Positions 1 to 6,916 of a stretch of 16,904 bases of DNA are shown here, in pieces. The stretch is from positions 1 to 16,904 of the forward strand of contig JAAYJB010000119.1 of assembly GCA_012523155.1 (NCBI GenBank). Reading direction: 5' to 3'. The stretch's first letter is position 1; every line of letters begins with the position of its first letter. Under the pieces are notes generated by a model that was given only the letters and a program-made list of their open reading frames with translations, searched no databases and was not told where the DNA came from. Source of the DNA: Synergistaceae bacterium. GTDB lineage: Bacteria; Synergistota; Synergistia; Synergistales; Aminobacteriaceae. A program made the translations under genes and the position numbers.

Positions 1-5
1 AAGAG

Positions 6-383
6 ATGGAAATGATACGGAGAGGGCTCATACCGGAAGAGATGGAAGACAAGTGGTTCATCTACTGGCAGGATAATACCCTTTTCTTTCACCGGAGCTG
101 GACGGGGTTCTGCCTGTTTGTTGTCCGTTTTGTACCAAAAGAGGACGGTTGGGAAACGGTGGAAGCAGATCTAAACAGGGATCCCGGGCAATACCGGGAA
201 ACGTCCGGCGAAAAAGACGCTGACCTGATCTTCTTTCTTATCGACCTGCTTCTGCTTCACAAGCCCGACGCGACTTTTCCCTGCAGGGGGAAAGACGCCA
301 TGGAGCATGCCCTCATGGGCTGGAGCATGGTCGGAAGAGCCATCGGGGGACATCACCCGAACGGGGACAACGAAGTCCGGTAA
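6..383 (+). CDS. Hypothetical protein, possibly truncated at the window edge
   Basis: I do not recognise this protein and assign no function. From the first ATG in view it is 125 residues and soluble-looking, with no signal peptide. It is rich in aromatic residues near the N terminus (KWFIYWQDNTLFFHRSW at about 17-33), has a leucine-rich stretch at about 75-85 (FFLIDLLLLHK) and a Gly/His tail (AIGGHHPNGDNE). The reading frame is open to the left edge of the window and no ribosome binding site can be seen, so the real start may lie upstream. The next in-frame ATG is at 15. It runs convergently to operon 1 and ends 41 bases before the shared hairpin at 425-458. The composition (balanced charged residues, coherent tryptophan/phenylalanine pattern) looks like a genuine protein rather than a shadow frame. 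Confidence 0.65.
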   Translation: MEMIRRGLIPEEMEDKWFIYWQDNTLFFHRSWTGFCLFVVRFVPKEDGWETVEADLNRDPGQYRETSGEKDADLIFFLIDLLLLHKPDATFPCRGKDAMEHALMGWSMVGRAIGGHHPNGDNEVR

Positions 384-424
384 GCCGCTTCTGAACAAAA
401 AGATAATTAAGACGATGGACTCAC

Positions 425-458
425 AGGAGAAGACCGCCCCTCGGGGCGGCCTTCTCCT
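425..458. terminator. Hairpin between convergent genes, probable bidirectional terminator
   Basis: AGGAGAAG (425-432) pairs with CTTCTCCT (451-458), and inside it CCGCCC (434-439) pairs with GGGCGG (444-449) around a CTCG loop. One A/C mismatch separates the two stems. It sits between the end of the plus-strand small gene (383) and the end of the minus-strand propeller gene (486). Neither side has a long T run, so termination efficiency is uncertain. The core resembles the stronger hairpin at 16819-16846. Confidence 0.65.
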
Positions 459-485
459 CAAGAAAGATCATGGTTTTTCCGCCGG

Positions 486-1637
486 CTATCTCGGTCCTGT
501 GTATTCAAGCACATACATGGTTCCATCTAAACGGTCGACTATATAAATCAGCCCGTCTGCATCGACGAAAACGTCATTGGTCTGAACGGCCGCCTGCCCT
601 TCCGGTTTTTCCGGAACGAAGTACCCCACTTCCTCAGGACGGTAAGGATCGGAAATATCGACGATCCTGAGCCCTCCATTGAAATAGGCGATGTACACAA
701 GCTGGTCATCGATCAGACTGCCCGGCCTGTTTTCATGAATATTGTGGGGACCGAAACGCCCGCCTTTCTGACAAAACCCTGCATCTTCAACCTGAACGGT
801 CGATATGGGGATGGGGTTTTTCTCGTTCCTTGCGTCAAAAATCCATACGAACTTTTCAGGTTCCCGGCAGAAATCGGCATGAGCTTCATCTGTGACCACG
901 AGAAGATCTCTTTCCGGAAGAGGAAGAACTGTGTGGGTCAAACCTCCGTATGGCGGATAACAGTTGAATTTAGAAATCAGGGCGGGCTTCTTCAGATCCG
1001 TTATATCGAGTATGGTGAATCCTCCGTCGGTCCATCCCAAATATGCCCTGTTTCCCTGAACATATGCCGGTCCATGGGCCCTGACCCTTGCCCCTTCCGG
1101 CCATGTGGGAGTCTCGCCCCCTGCCGTCCACATCCCCGGATACCACCAGCGTGAATACTCCTCCGGCCTGCCGGGATTTCTCATGTCCAGCACCATGTAG
1201 ATCTGGTCTGTATATCCCTCCGCTGTCGGGGTAATATGGGCAAATTCCCCGTCCACGAACCACATGCGGTGTACGCCTTTTCCGGGAGTTTCAAAAAAAC
1301 CGATCTCCCTGGGATTTTCAGTGGATGAAATATCGTACACCCTCACTCCCGCAAGCCACGGCTCGAACTTTTTATATCTTTCATTGTTGACGATCATGAT
1401 GTCCCCGCTGACCTGGACCTTGTGAGAATGACCGCTGAGCGGTGCGGGGATCTTGCTGATGACCTTCGGGTCACAGGGATTCTTCACGTTCACAAGGGTA
1501 ACTCCCTCGCCGCAAAGATGGGCGACAAATGCGGTTCCCCTGTCCACAACGATCTGCCCGGCTCCGGCCGATGCTATTTTTGTCCTGCTGATTACCCGCA
1601 CATTTTTTCTATGTTCCCTGTGATCGCTTGCCAACAT
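486..1637 (-). CDS. LVIVD-repeat beta-propeller protein, cytoplasmic
   Basis: This is a 383-residue beta-propeller made of LVIVD-type repeats. Repeat hallmarks include GVTLVNVKNPCDPKVI (about 45-60), AGVRVYDISSTENPREI (about 96-112), GGFTILDITDLKKPALI (about 205-221) and GGLRIVDISDPYRPEEV (about 321-337). There is no signal peptide or membrane helix, so it is probably cytoplasmic. The start is ATG at 1637, with an AGGAGGG site 7 to 8 bases upstream. It lies 29 bases after tctA1 and is the last gene of operon 1. A histidine recurs near the start of the inner strand of successive blades (H70/H72, H123, H188, H235, H298/H301), which in other propeller enzymes can build an axial metal site. The propeller call is firm. 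The biochemical role is unknown, and an enzyme acting on the imported compound is an inference. Confidence 0.85.
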   Translation of the reverse strand: MLASDHREHRKNVRVISRTKIASAGAGQIVVDRGTAFVAHLCGEGVTLVNVKNPCDPKVISKIPAPLSGHSHKVQVSGDIMIVNNERYKKFEPWLAGVRVYDISSTENPREIGFFETPGKGVHRMWFVDGEFAHITPTAEGYTDQIYMVLDMRNPGRPEEYSRWWYPGMWTAGGETPTWPEGARVRAHGPAYVQGNRAYLGWTDGGFTILDITDLKKPALISKFNCYPPYGGLTHTVLPLPERDLLVVTDEAHADFCREPEKFVWIFDARNEKNPIPISTVQVEDAGFCQKGGRFGPHNIHENRPGSLIDDQLVYIAYFNGGLRIVDISDPYRPEEVGYFVPEKPEGQAAVQTNDVFVDADGLIYIVDRLDGTMYVLEYTGPR

Positions 1638-1666
1638 GGGGATCCCTCCTTATTTCATTTTAAAAA

Positions 1667-3166
1667 TTATTGAACTGTTTTCCTGTTTCTGAAGCGGGCA
1701 AGGAGCGCCGGCAGAACCATGGAAAGGACGAGAAGCACCCAGAGGAAGTTTCCGAGAGGCCTTGAGAAAAGGATGGCCGGATTGCCGTTCCCGAGAAGGA
1801 GCGCCCTGAGAAAATACTGTTCAGCGAGAGGCCCGAGTATGACTCCCAAAAGCACCGCATGGGGAGAATACCCCGTACGTTTCAGAATATAACCCAGAAC
1901 GCCGAAGAAAAGGGCGATCCACATATCGAAAAGGTAGCCCCTGGCTACAAAGGAGCCGATAAGGGTAAAAGAAATTATTGCAGGAGCGAGGACCTTCGTC
2001 GGGAAAAAGGACATTTTCGCGAGGGACTTTGCCAGGGGCACTCCCATAATGATCATGACAATGTAGGCGACAAGCATCGCAACAACGACACCATAGGCAA
2101 GCTGCGGCATGACCTGGAAAAGCCTCGGCCCGATAGGGACCCCGTGAGCCTGGAGAACTACCAGCATTACTGCAGCCGTGCCTCCGCCGGGTATCCCGAG
2201 AGTCAGAAGAGGTATAAGACTGCCGCTGGTGAGTCCGTTGTTTGCTGCTTCTGAAGCGATGACCCCCTCCGGCGCGCCTTTTCCGAACTGTTCCTTGTCC
2301 TTTGAGAAGGACATCGCCTGCTGATAGCTCACAAAACTCCCGATGGTGGCCCCGGCCCCGGGAATGATCCCGACCACAAAGCCTATCAGGGAAGACCTGA
2401 TCACTGCACCCATTTTTTTCAGAGTGATCACCAGCCCTCTTTTTGTCCCCTGCCAGCCTTCTTTTAGGGCATCAGAAAGCTTTGAAGCATCGATGATCAT
2501 ATTTTTCTCCACCATGCTGAAAGCCTCGGAGATGGCAAAAAGCCCTACAATTGCAGGAACTCTCGGCATACCGTCAAAAAGATATACAAGGCCGAAGGTC
2601 GCCCTCGGGACGCTGTACACATGATCATACCCGACAGCGCCGAGAAGCAGGCCGAACATGCCGGCAATGAGCCCTTTCAGCATACTTCCTCCTGTGATCT
2701 GGGCGATGAGCGCCACACCGAAAAGGATAATTACAAAATTTTCGATGCTTCCGAAGTAATACACCATTTTTGAAAGGTACGGAAGTGCCCCCAGCGTTAT
2801 CATGGTTGTAAACAGGCCACCGATAGCGGAAGCGGCGAATGCGATTGCCAGGGCTTCCTGTCCTCTTCCCTGCTGCGTCATCGGGTACCCGTCGAAACAT
2901 GTAGCCGCCGCCGCACCCGTTCCGGGGACATTGAAAAGAACTGCCGGAATGGAGCCCCCCATGTGGGATCCGGAATACAGGCTCGCCATGAAAGCCATCC
3001 CCGCGCCCGACTCCATCCCGAGGGTAAATGGAAGGAGGATTATCAGCACGTTTGTCGAACTGAATCCCGGGACGGCCCCCACAAAAATGCCGAGCCCCAC
3101 TCCCAGCGGAATCAGCCACCAGTACCCCAGTATTTCGTTTAATGAGGCAAGGGTCATTTCCCACAT
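1667..3166 (-). CDS. tctA: TTT large membrane subunit TctA (operon 1)
   Basis: This is the large permease subunit of a tripartite tricarboxylate transporter, a secondary uptake system of the inner membrane. The 499 residues match the usual TctA size of about 500, and the protein is strongly hydrophobic with about ten or more membrane segments. Family signatures are present: GAVPGFSSTNVLIILLPFT near residues 30-48, SIPAVLFNVPGTGAAAAT near 72-89, the second-half repeat GIIPGAGATIGSFVSY, and IASEAANNGLTSGSLIPL followed by LGIPGGG. The ATG at 3166 begins one base after the tctB1 stop, and its ribosome binding site (AAGGGAG, 3177-3183) lies inside the end of tctB1, which points to translational coupling. 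It is followed by the LVIVD gene. The substrate is unknown but is expected to be a small carboxylate. Confidence 0.95.
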   Translation of the reverse strand: MWEMTLASLNEILGYWWLIPLGVGLGIFVGAVPGFSSTNVLIILLPFTLGMESGAGMAFMASLYSGSHMGGSIPAVLFNVPGTGAAAATCFDGYPMTQQGRGQEALAIAFAASAIGGLFTTMITLGALPYLSKMVYYFGSIENFVIILFGVALIAQITGGSMLKGLIAGMFGLLLGAVGYDHVYSVPRATFGLVYLFDGMPRVPAIVGLFAISEAFSMVEKNMIIDASKLSDALKEGWQGTKRGLVITLKKMGAVIRSSLIGFVVGIIPGAGATIGSFVSYQQAMSFSKDKEQFGKGAPEGVIASEAANNGLTSGSLIPLLTLGIPGGGTAAVMLVVLQAHGVPIGPRLFQVMPQLAYGVVVAMLVAYIVMIIMGVPLAKSLAKMSFFPTKVLAPAIISFTLIGSFVARGYLFDMWIALFFGVLGYILKRTGYSPHAVLLGVILGPLAEQYFLRALLLGNGNPAILFSRPLGNFLWVLLVLSMVLPALLARFRNRKTVQ

Positions 3167-3167
3167 A

Positions 3168-3656
3168 TCAGAGAACTCCCTTCAGTTTTTCGGTAACAGC
3201 GTCCAGAGGCAGGTCAACGTTCAGGAAGATGATAAAAAGAACGAATCCCACAAGAGTCACGATGATGCTGACTTTCATTACCCGGAGCGGGTTTCCGTAT
3301 TTCAGGAAAATCGTTGTGGAAGCGACAAAAAGAACGCTCGCGAGGGGATAGCCGATTATGGGAATGATCACGATGAACAGGGCGGTAAGAACTGTCATGA
3401 CAATAAATTTTTTGTGGACAGCAGCAAGGGAGTTCAATTTTTTAAACCCGCCGGCTGAATCGTTCTTTCTGTGCCGTATCACCATGATCACGGCTGCCAG
3501 GAAAAGAGCTATACAGATCAGGCTGAGCCCGCCTCCGTACAGCTGGGCCAGCGGTGCAAGCCCCCTGACTGTATATAAGTAATAAACCGCCAGGCCCATT
3601 CCGAGGCCCGGGATGAACAAATCTCCTGCAGACCACTGCTTTGTTTTATTCGCCAT
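3168..3656 (-). CDS. tctB: TTT small membrane subunit TctB (operon 1)
   Basis: This is a 162-residue hydrophobic protein of the TctB/DUF1468 family, the small and poorly conserved membrane partner of TctA. Membrane segments are visible at about 12-30, 41-61, 84-118 (broken by IIGYPLAS, so possibly two) and 126-146, with a charged loop RHRKNDSAGGFKK between the second and third. Family identity rests on size, topology and its position between a clear tctC and a clear tctA rather than on sharp motifs. The ATG at 3656 has a GGAG six bases upstream and a stronger GGAGG further back. It is separated from tctC1 by 130 bases containing a strong hairpin. Confidence 0.88.
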   Translation of the reverse strand: MANKTKQWSAGDLFIPGLGMGLAVYYLYTVRGLAPLAQLYGGGLSLICIALFLAAVIMVIRHRKNDSAGGFKKLNSLAAVHKKFIVMTVLTALFIVIIPIIGYPLASVLFVASTTIFLKYGNPLRVMKVSIIVTLVGFVLFIIFLNVDLPLDAVTEKLKGVL

Positions 3657-3693
3657 ACTTCACTCCGCCTCCTCTTTTTCTCTACAGTTGAAA

Positions 3694-3739
3694 ACTCCGG
3701 GGCAGGGGGTGAATTTCCACCAGCACCTTGCCCCGGAGT
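3694..3739 (-). promoter_or_regulatory. Inter-cistronic hairpin between tctC1 and tctB1
   Basis: ACTCCGGGGCA (3694-3704) is perfectly complementary to TGCCCCGGAGT (3729-3739). The stem can be lengthened inward by GGTG/CACC across small bulges. Read on the minus strand it follows the tctC1 stop by about 50 bases and is followed by TTTT, so it may act as a partial terminator or as a 3' stabiliser of the tctC1 message. Either role would make more binding protein than membrane subunits. The structure is seen directly; the role is inferred. Confidence 0.7.
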
Positions 3740-3786
3740 ACGTTCTTTTCAATTCGGGCTGTCGGTTTCCGGCCCCCGGCTTTTCG

Positions 3787-4788
3787 TTATTTCTTCCCCT
3801 TCAGTATCTCCTTGTACTTCATGGCCGTCTCGATCATATCCTGTGCCATCTTCATGCTTTCTTCCTCGTTTTTGAACTCGAGGAAGCGGGGGTCCATTCC
3901 TACTTTTTTCCATTCATCCTGCAGCTTTGGATCATCAAAAGCCTTCCTGAAGGAATCGACAAGCTTTGTGTATTCTTCAGGATTCTTTTCCCTGAATTCC
4001 CGTGAAACGGCCCACGCCCTGTTGCCTCCGAATTCAGGCATCTGAATCCCCAGGGCTTCCTTCGGCGTGGGAGCGTTCCGGGAAATGTCTTTCCACTTGT
4101 TCTCGTTCTGGAACATGACAATGAACTTCACATCGGACGCAAAGTCGAGCGAAGAGGACAGGAATGTAGTCACTGCGTCCACCTCTCCGGTAAGACCTGC
4201 GGTACGTGCGGGATTGCCGCCGCCGTAAGGGATGATGTTGAACTGTGCACCTGTCGCCTCTGCCAGGAGCAGCGCTGCAAGAGTGGAAGGATGGGGGAAC
4301 CGGCTTGTGGCTATTGTAACGGGCCGTTTTTTTCCTTCCTCCACGAGATCCTGTATCGTCTGGATCGGGCCGTCCTTTCGCACCCAGAGAACCGCCGGGT
4401 CAGAATCCATGCAGGCAAAGTAGACGAAGTCATCGGGAAACTTGAAGTCGGGCTCCTGGAGGACATACATCATCATCTCCGGGGCGATGTTTCCGGCCAG
4501 CAGCGTATGCCCGTCTGCCGGGCGCTTTGAAAACAGCATATAGCCCACTTCCCCTGATGCCCCGGCGTGGAAGGTGCTCTGGAAATTCACCCCGATATAG
4601 TCCTTCCATACATTTGTGACGGCACGGACGACCCTGTCCATGGCGCCGCCTTCTCCGGTAGGGACGATCACTGAAATGTTCTTCGAGGGATATTCCGCCC
4701 AGGAAACAGCAGCTCCTCCGATCACAAGTACCCAGGCAAGCACACAGCAGATCATCTTCACAGCAGCAGAGAAACCCTTCCTTTTCAT
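3787..4788 (-). CDS. tctC: TTT periplasmic substrate-binding protein TctC/Bug family (operon 1)
   Basis: This is the extracytoplasmic binding protein of the operon 1 transporter, 333 residues from the ATG at 4788. It has a signal peptide (MKRKGF, hydrophobic core to about residue 25, cleavage probable after SWA at about 31). The mature protein opens with EYPSKNISVIVP, the usual Bug-family beginning. The first ligand loop reads TGEGGAMDR, and the family turn RPADGHTLL is present. An AGGAGGTG site (4798-4805) decides the start: the upstream in-frame GTG at 4800 overlaps it and is unlikely, while GTG 4791 (7 bases away) and ATG 4788 (10 bases) are both possible. It is first in its operon, behind a sigma70-like promoter at 4881-4909. 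The ligand cannot be read from the sequence. Confidence 0.92.
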   Translation of the reverse strand: MKRKGFSAAVKMICCVLAWVLVIGGAAVSWAEYPSKNISVIVPTGEGGAMDRVVRAVTNVWKDYIGVNFQSTFHAGASGEVGYMLFSKRPADGHTLLAGNIAPEMMMYVLQEPDFKFPDDFVYFACMDSDPAVLWVRKDGPIQTIQDLVEEGKKRPVTIATSRFPHPSTLAALLLAEATGAQFNIIPYGGGNPARTAGLTGEVDAVTTFLSSSLDFASDVKFIVMFQNENKWKDISRNAPTPKEALGIQMPEFGGNRAWAVSREFREKNPEEYTKLVDSFRKAFDDPKLQDEWKKVGMDPRFLEFKNEEESMKMAQDMIETAMKYKEILKGKK

Positions 4789-4880
4789 CACATACAGCAC
4801 CTCCTGTTTTTTCCTGCAAAACTTTTTCTCTCCCGGTCGATTTCCGAGCCGGCTGGCTTTGAAATTCCCCGAGTGAAGAT

Positions 4881-4909
4881 ATAATATACAAAATATATCT
4901 ATTTCACAA
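4881..4909 (-). promoter_or_regulatory. Sigma70-like promoter for operon 1
   Basis: On the minus strand TTGTGA (4904-4909) and TATTAT (4881-4886) are separated by exactly 17 bases, close to the sigma70 consensus. A transcript would begin near 4874 and have a leader of about 85 bases before tctC1. The surrounding DNA is AT-rich, which raises the chance of a random match. Confidence 0.5.
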
Positions 4910-5101
4910 CACCTTTTTCCTATTATTCACAGAAAGATTTCAGATCAGGAATCACCTGGAAAAAAGTTGCACTGTGTTTTCTTCTATAAGACCCGAATAC
5001 TGCCTATCCCCTTTTTCTCACTGAACTCGATTTACATAAAAATCGTCTTTCCCGTTTCTTCTGCTTCTTCTGACCGGATAAAGAACTGCAGTAAAAACCC
5101 C

Positions 5102-5135
5102 TTGACTTTCAAATCAGGATGGTTAAATATATAAT
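5102..5135 (+). promoter_or_regulatory. Possible promoter for operon 2
   Basis: TTGACT (5102-5107) is a good -35 match. The -10 is ambiguous: TAAATA (5124-5129) is 16 bases away, whereas the perfect TATAAT (5130-5135) is 22 bases away and would be too far. The leader to the tctC2 start at 5333 would be about 190-200 bases, long enough to hold regulatory structure. Confidence 0.4.
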
Positions 5136-5316
5136 ACAAAAAATAAAATATCCAATCTTTTCTTCCAACACCTATGATGTTTCATTTTTTCATTTACAGC
5201 CAATTGAAAAAAGGAGTGGATGCAGCGTCGTCTTTTGCAGGAAATAAAGTCAAAATAAAAGCGCCCATTCGCATGCCATCGAACCAGCACCATCGACAAT
5301 CGCAACGGTTATCGAC

Positions 5317-5323
5317 AAGGAGG
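5317..5323 (+). promoter_or_regulatory. Ribosome binding site that fixes the tctC2 start
   Basis: AAGGAGG lies 9 bases before the ATG at 5333. This ATG opens directly into a signal peptide, so it is preferred to upstream in-frame starts as far back as 5174. Confidence 0.85.
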
Positions 5324-5332
5324 TTAGAAAGG

Positions 5333-6313
5333 ATGCATAACAGAACAAAAGTTTTCAGCGCGATTCTTGTGCTTTGTCTTTTCCTTGCTGCAACGGCAGC
5401 AAGGATCGAAGCCGCAGACAATTTCCCCAACCGTCCCATGAGGTGGATCGTGGGCCGTGAGGCCGGCGGTTCAATGGAAAGAACCGTCCGCCTGTACGAA
5501 AAAGCCCTCGAGGAAGCCCTGGGAGTGCCCCAGCTCGTTGAATGCAGGCCCGGTGCTGCCATGCAGGTCGGACACACCCTCATACAGACCGCCGCTCCCG
5601 ACGGCTATACCTGGGGAATACTGGGAATGCCTCACCTTGCGCTCAATCACTTCACCCAGAACGCTCCCTTCACTATCGATGATTTCGCCGTATTGGCCAT
5701 CGTCAATTCAGACCCCACCCTCGTAAACGCCCAGCCGGAAACCGGCTTCAAGAACATCGGAGACTTCATCGAATTCGCACAGAAGAACCCGGGAAAGCTC
5801 CGTATCGGAGCAACTTCGGGAGTGTCGGAATACGCGGCTCTCTGGACGATCGACAAGTTCAAGCTCGACGTGGCCTTCGTCCGCTATGACGGAAGCCCCG
5901 GCCGTGCGGCTTTCCTCGGAAAACATATCGACGTCTACTTCGGCGCGGTGGTCTCCAACGAAGAGCTGCGGGATTTCAGCACAGCCATCGGAGTCATGTG
6001 GCCGGAGCGGAACGTCGCCTGGCCTGACGCCCCCACATTCGACGAGATTCTGAAACCGAAATACGGCGTGGAGTCTCCCTACCTTTCCTCCATGCGGAGC
6101 CTCGGCACGACGAGAAAGATACTCGACGAGAACCCCGAACGCTTCCAGAAGGTATACGACGCTCTCTACAAGGTCCACCACGATCCCGGTTTCAAGGAGC
6201 AGGTCGAGAAGGCCGGCTTCACACCCGTGCTCACCTGGGTTTCCGGTGAACAGGCAATGAAGACCCTGAGGGATTACAGCGAGTTTATCAAGACGATAGT
6301 CGTCAAGAAGTAG
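5333..6313 (+). CDS. tctC: TTT periplasmic substrate-binding protein TctC/Bug family (operon 2)
   Basis: This is the binding protein of the operon 2 transporter, 326 residues. The signal peptide is MHNRTKVF plus a hydrophobic core, with cleavage near residues 27-28 (RIEA/ADN). The mature N terminus, NFPNRPMRWIVG, fits the Bug family, but the first ligand loop is REAGGSMERT, with Glu where many relatives have Asp and no proline run. The family turn TAAPDGYTWG is conserved. These differences from tctC1 and tctC3 suggest a distinct ligand. The linked hydro-lyase and aldolase point to a di- or tricarboxylate, though this is inference. It is the first gene of operon 2 and is followed by an unusual hairpin region before tctB2. 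Confidence 0.92.
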   Translation: MHNRTKVFSAILVLCLFLAATAARIEAADNFPNRPMRWIVGREAGGSMERTVRLYEKALEEALGVPQLVECRPGAAMQVGHTLIQTAAPDGYTWGILGMPHLALNHFTQNAPFTIDDFAVLAIVNSDPTLVNAQPETGFKNIGDFIEFAQKNPGKLRIGATSGVSEYAALWTIDKFKLDVAFVRYDGSPGRAAFLGKHIDVYFGAVVSNEELRDFSTAIGVMWPERNVAWPDAPTFDEILKPKYGVESPYLSSMRSLGTTRKILDENPERFQKVYDALYKVHHDPGFKEQVEKAGFTPVLTWVSGEQAMKTLRDYSEFIKTIVVKK

Positions 6314-6327
6314 CGTTCCGGAAAGCA

Positions 6328-6386
6328 GGTATTCCCCTCCCCTGTACACACCTAAGGGGAGGGGTTTCTTTTGAAAGGGGAATACC
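6328..6386 (+). promoter_or_regulatory. tctB2 leader: terminator-like hairpin overlapping an arm that can mask the ribosome binding site
   Basis: Two structures share bases. Inner hairpin: CCCCTCCCC (6334-6342) with GGGGAGGGG (6356-6364), followed by TTTCTTTT (6365-6372), a terminator-like shape. Outer pairing: GGTATTCCCC (6328-6337) is perfectly complementary to GGGGAATACC (6377-6386), which ends right at the tctB2 ATG (6387) and contains its Shine-Dalgarno AAGGGG. The CCCC at 6334-6337 can pair with only one partner at a time. The complementarity is certain; the switch idea is inference. Confidence 0.6.
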
Positions 6387-6893
6387 ATGGAAAAGGAAAA
6401 GAAACGAATCGACCTCGGGGAACTCATAGTCCCGGGGATTATAATCGCTACCATGGCCGTTTTTTTGTACCAGTCCATCGGCATCGACCGTCCGGAGGAC
6501 AACCTGCGCCTTGTATGCATCGTCGTGGGGGTGCTGGCGTTGTCCTTAGCGGTTATCCTGTTTTCCATCTTCAGGGGAGAAGAAACGGACGGGAAAAAGA
6601 AGACCCCGTTCAGGGATACCTCTCTGCTCAAACGTCAGGGGTTGCTCTACGGCCTTGTGGCCGCCTATATTTTTCTTATGAACATTCTGGGTTTCATCGT
6701 CAGCAGCACGGTCATGCTTCCGCTGATGTTCCTGGCATCGGGAGTGAAGAAGTACCGCCTGATTTTCGCTATTTCACTCCTCCTTCCAGTGGTGACCTAC
6801 ATCCTCTTCCGACGGTTTTTCAACATTCTGCTCCCGGAGGGAATGATCGAGACCTGCCTGGTCGATAACGTCCTGTACCGGAAATGGTTTTAA
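6387..6893 (+). CDS. tctB: TTT small membrane subunit TctB (operon 2)
   Basis: This is a 168-residue hydrophobic protein of the TctB/DUF1468 type. The N terminus is charged and cytoplasmic (MEKEKKRIDLGE), then come membrane segments at about 13-30, 40-62, 84-117 (interrupted at LGFIVSST) and 124-145, with a charged loop FRGEETDGKKKTPFRD between the second and third. The assignment rests on topology, size and its place between tctC2 and tctA2. The ATG at 6387 follows AAGGGG by 6 bases, and that site lies inside an inverted repeat that could hide it. The C-terminal tail, about 20 residues long (LLPEGMIETCLVDNVLYRK), is longer than in the other two TctB proteins here. Confidence 0.88.
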   Translation: MEKEKKRIDLGELIVPGIIIATMAVFLYQSIGIDRPEDNLRLVCIVVGVLALSLAVILFSIFRGEETDGKKKTPFRDTSLLKRQGLLYGLVAAYIFLMNILGFIVSSTVMLPLMFLASGVKKYRLIFAISLLLPVVTYILFRRFFNILLPEGMIETCLVDNVLYRKWF

Positions 6894-6916
6894 CAGAAAA
6901 GGAGGGACGATAATAA

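Larger units (their letters stand above)
4789..5332. other. Divergent regulatory region between operons 1 and 2, no gene
   Basis: This stretch of roughly 540 bases separates two divergent binding-protein genes. It is clearly AT-richer than its neighbours. It carries one promoter-like element for each direction (see separate entries). A similar AT-rich string, ATATAATA then CAAAA then ATA, occurs in the same orientation near both promoters (around 4879-4897 and 5128-5145). The in-frame extension of tctC2 back to 5174 is not credible as protein because a signal peptide and a strong ribosome binding site begin at 5317-5333. I see no RNA gene here. Confidence 0.7.

Noticed and set aside
2802..3458. 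Plus-strand open frame opposite tctA1/tctB1
   Set aside because: It is antisense to clear TctA and TctB sequences and its translation is not protein-like.
4946..4958. Small palindrome CAGG-AATCA-CCTG as an operator
   Set aside because: Four-base arms are too short to distinguish from chance, and no second copy was seen.
5174..5332. N-terminal extension of TctC2
   Set aside because: An extension would put 53 non-family residues before a perfect signal peptide, and AAGGAGG at 5317-5323 points to the ATG at 5333.
5708..6631. Minus-strand open frame of 307 codons opposite tctC2 and tctB2
   Set aside because: It overlaps two well-supported genes and a structured junction and has no recognisable motif or start signal.
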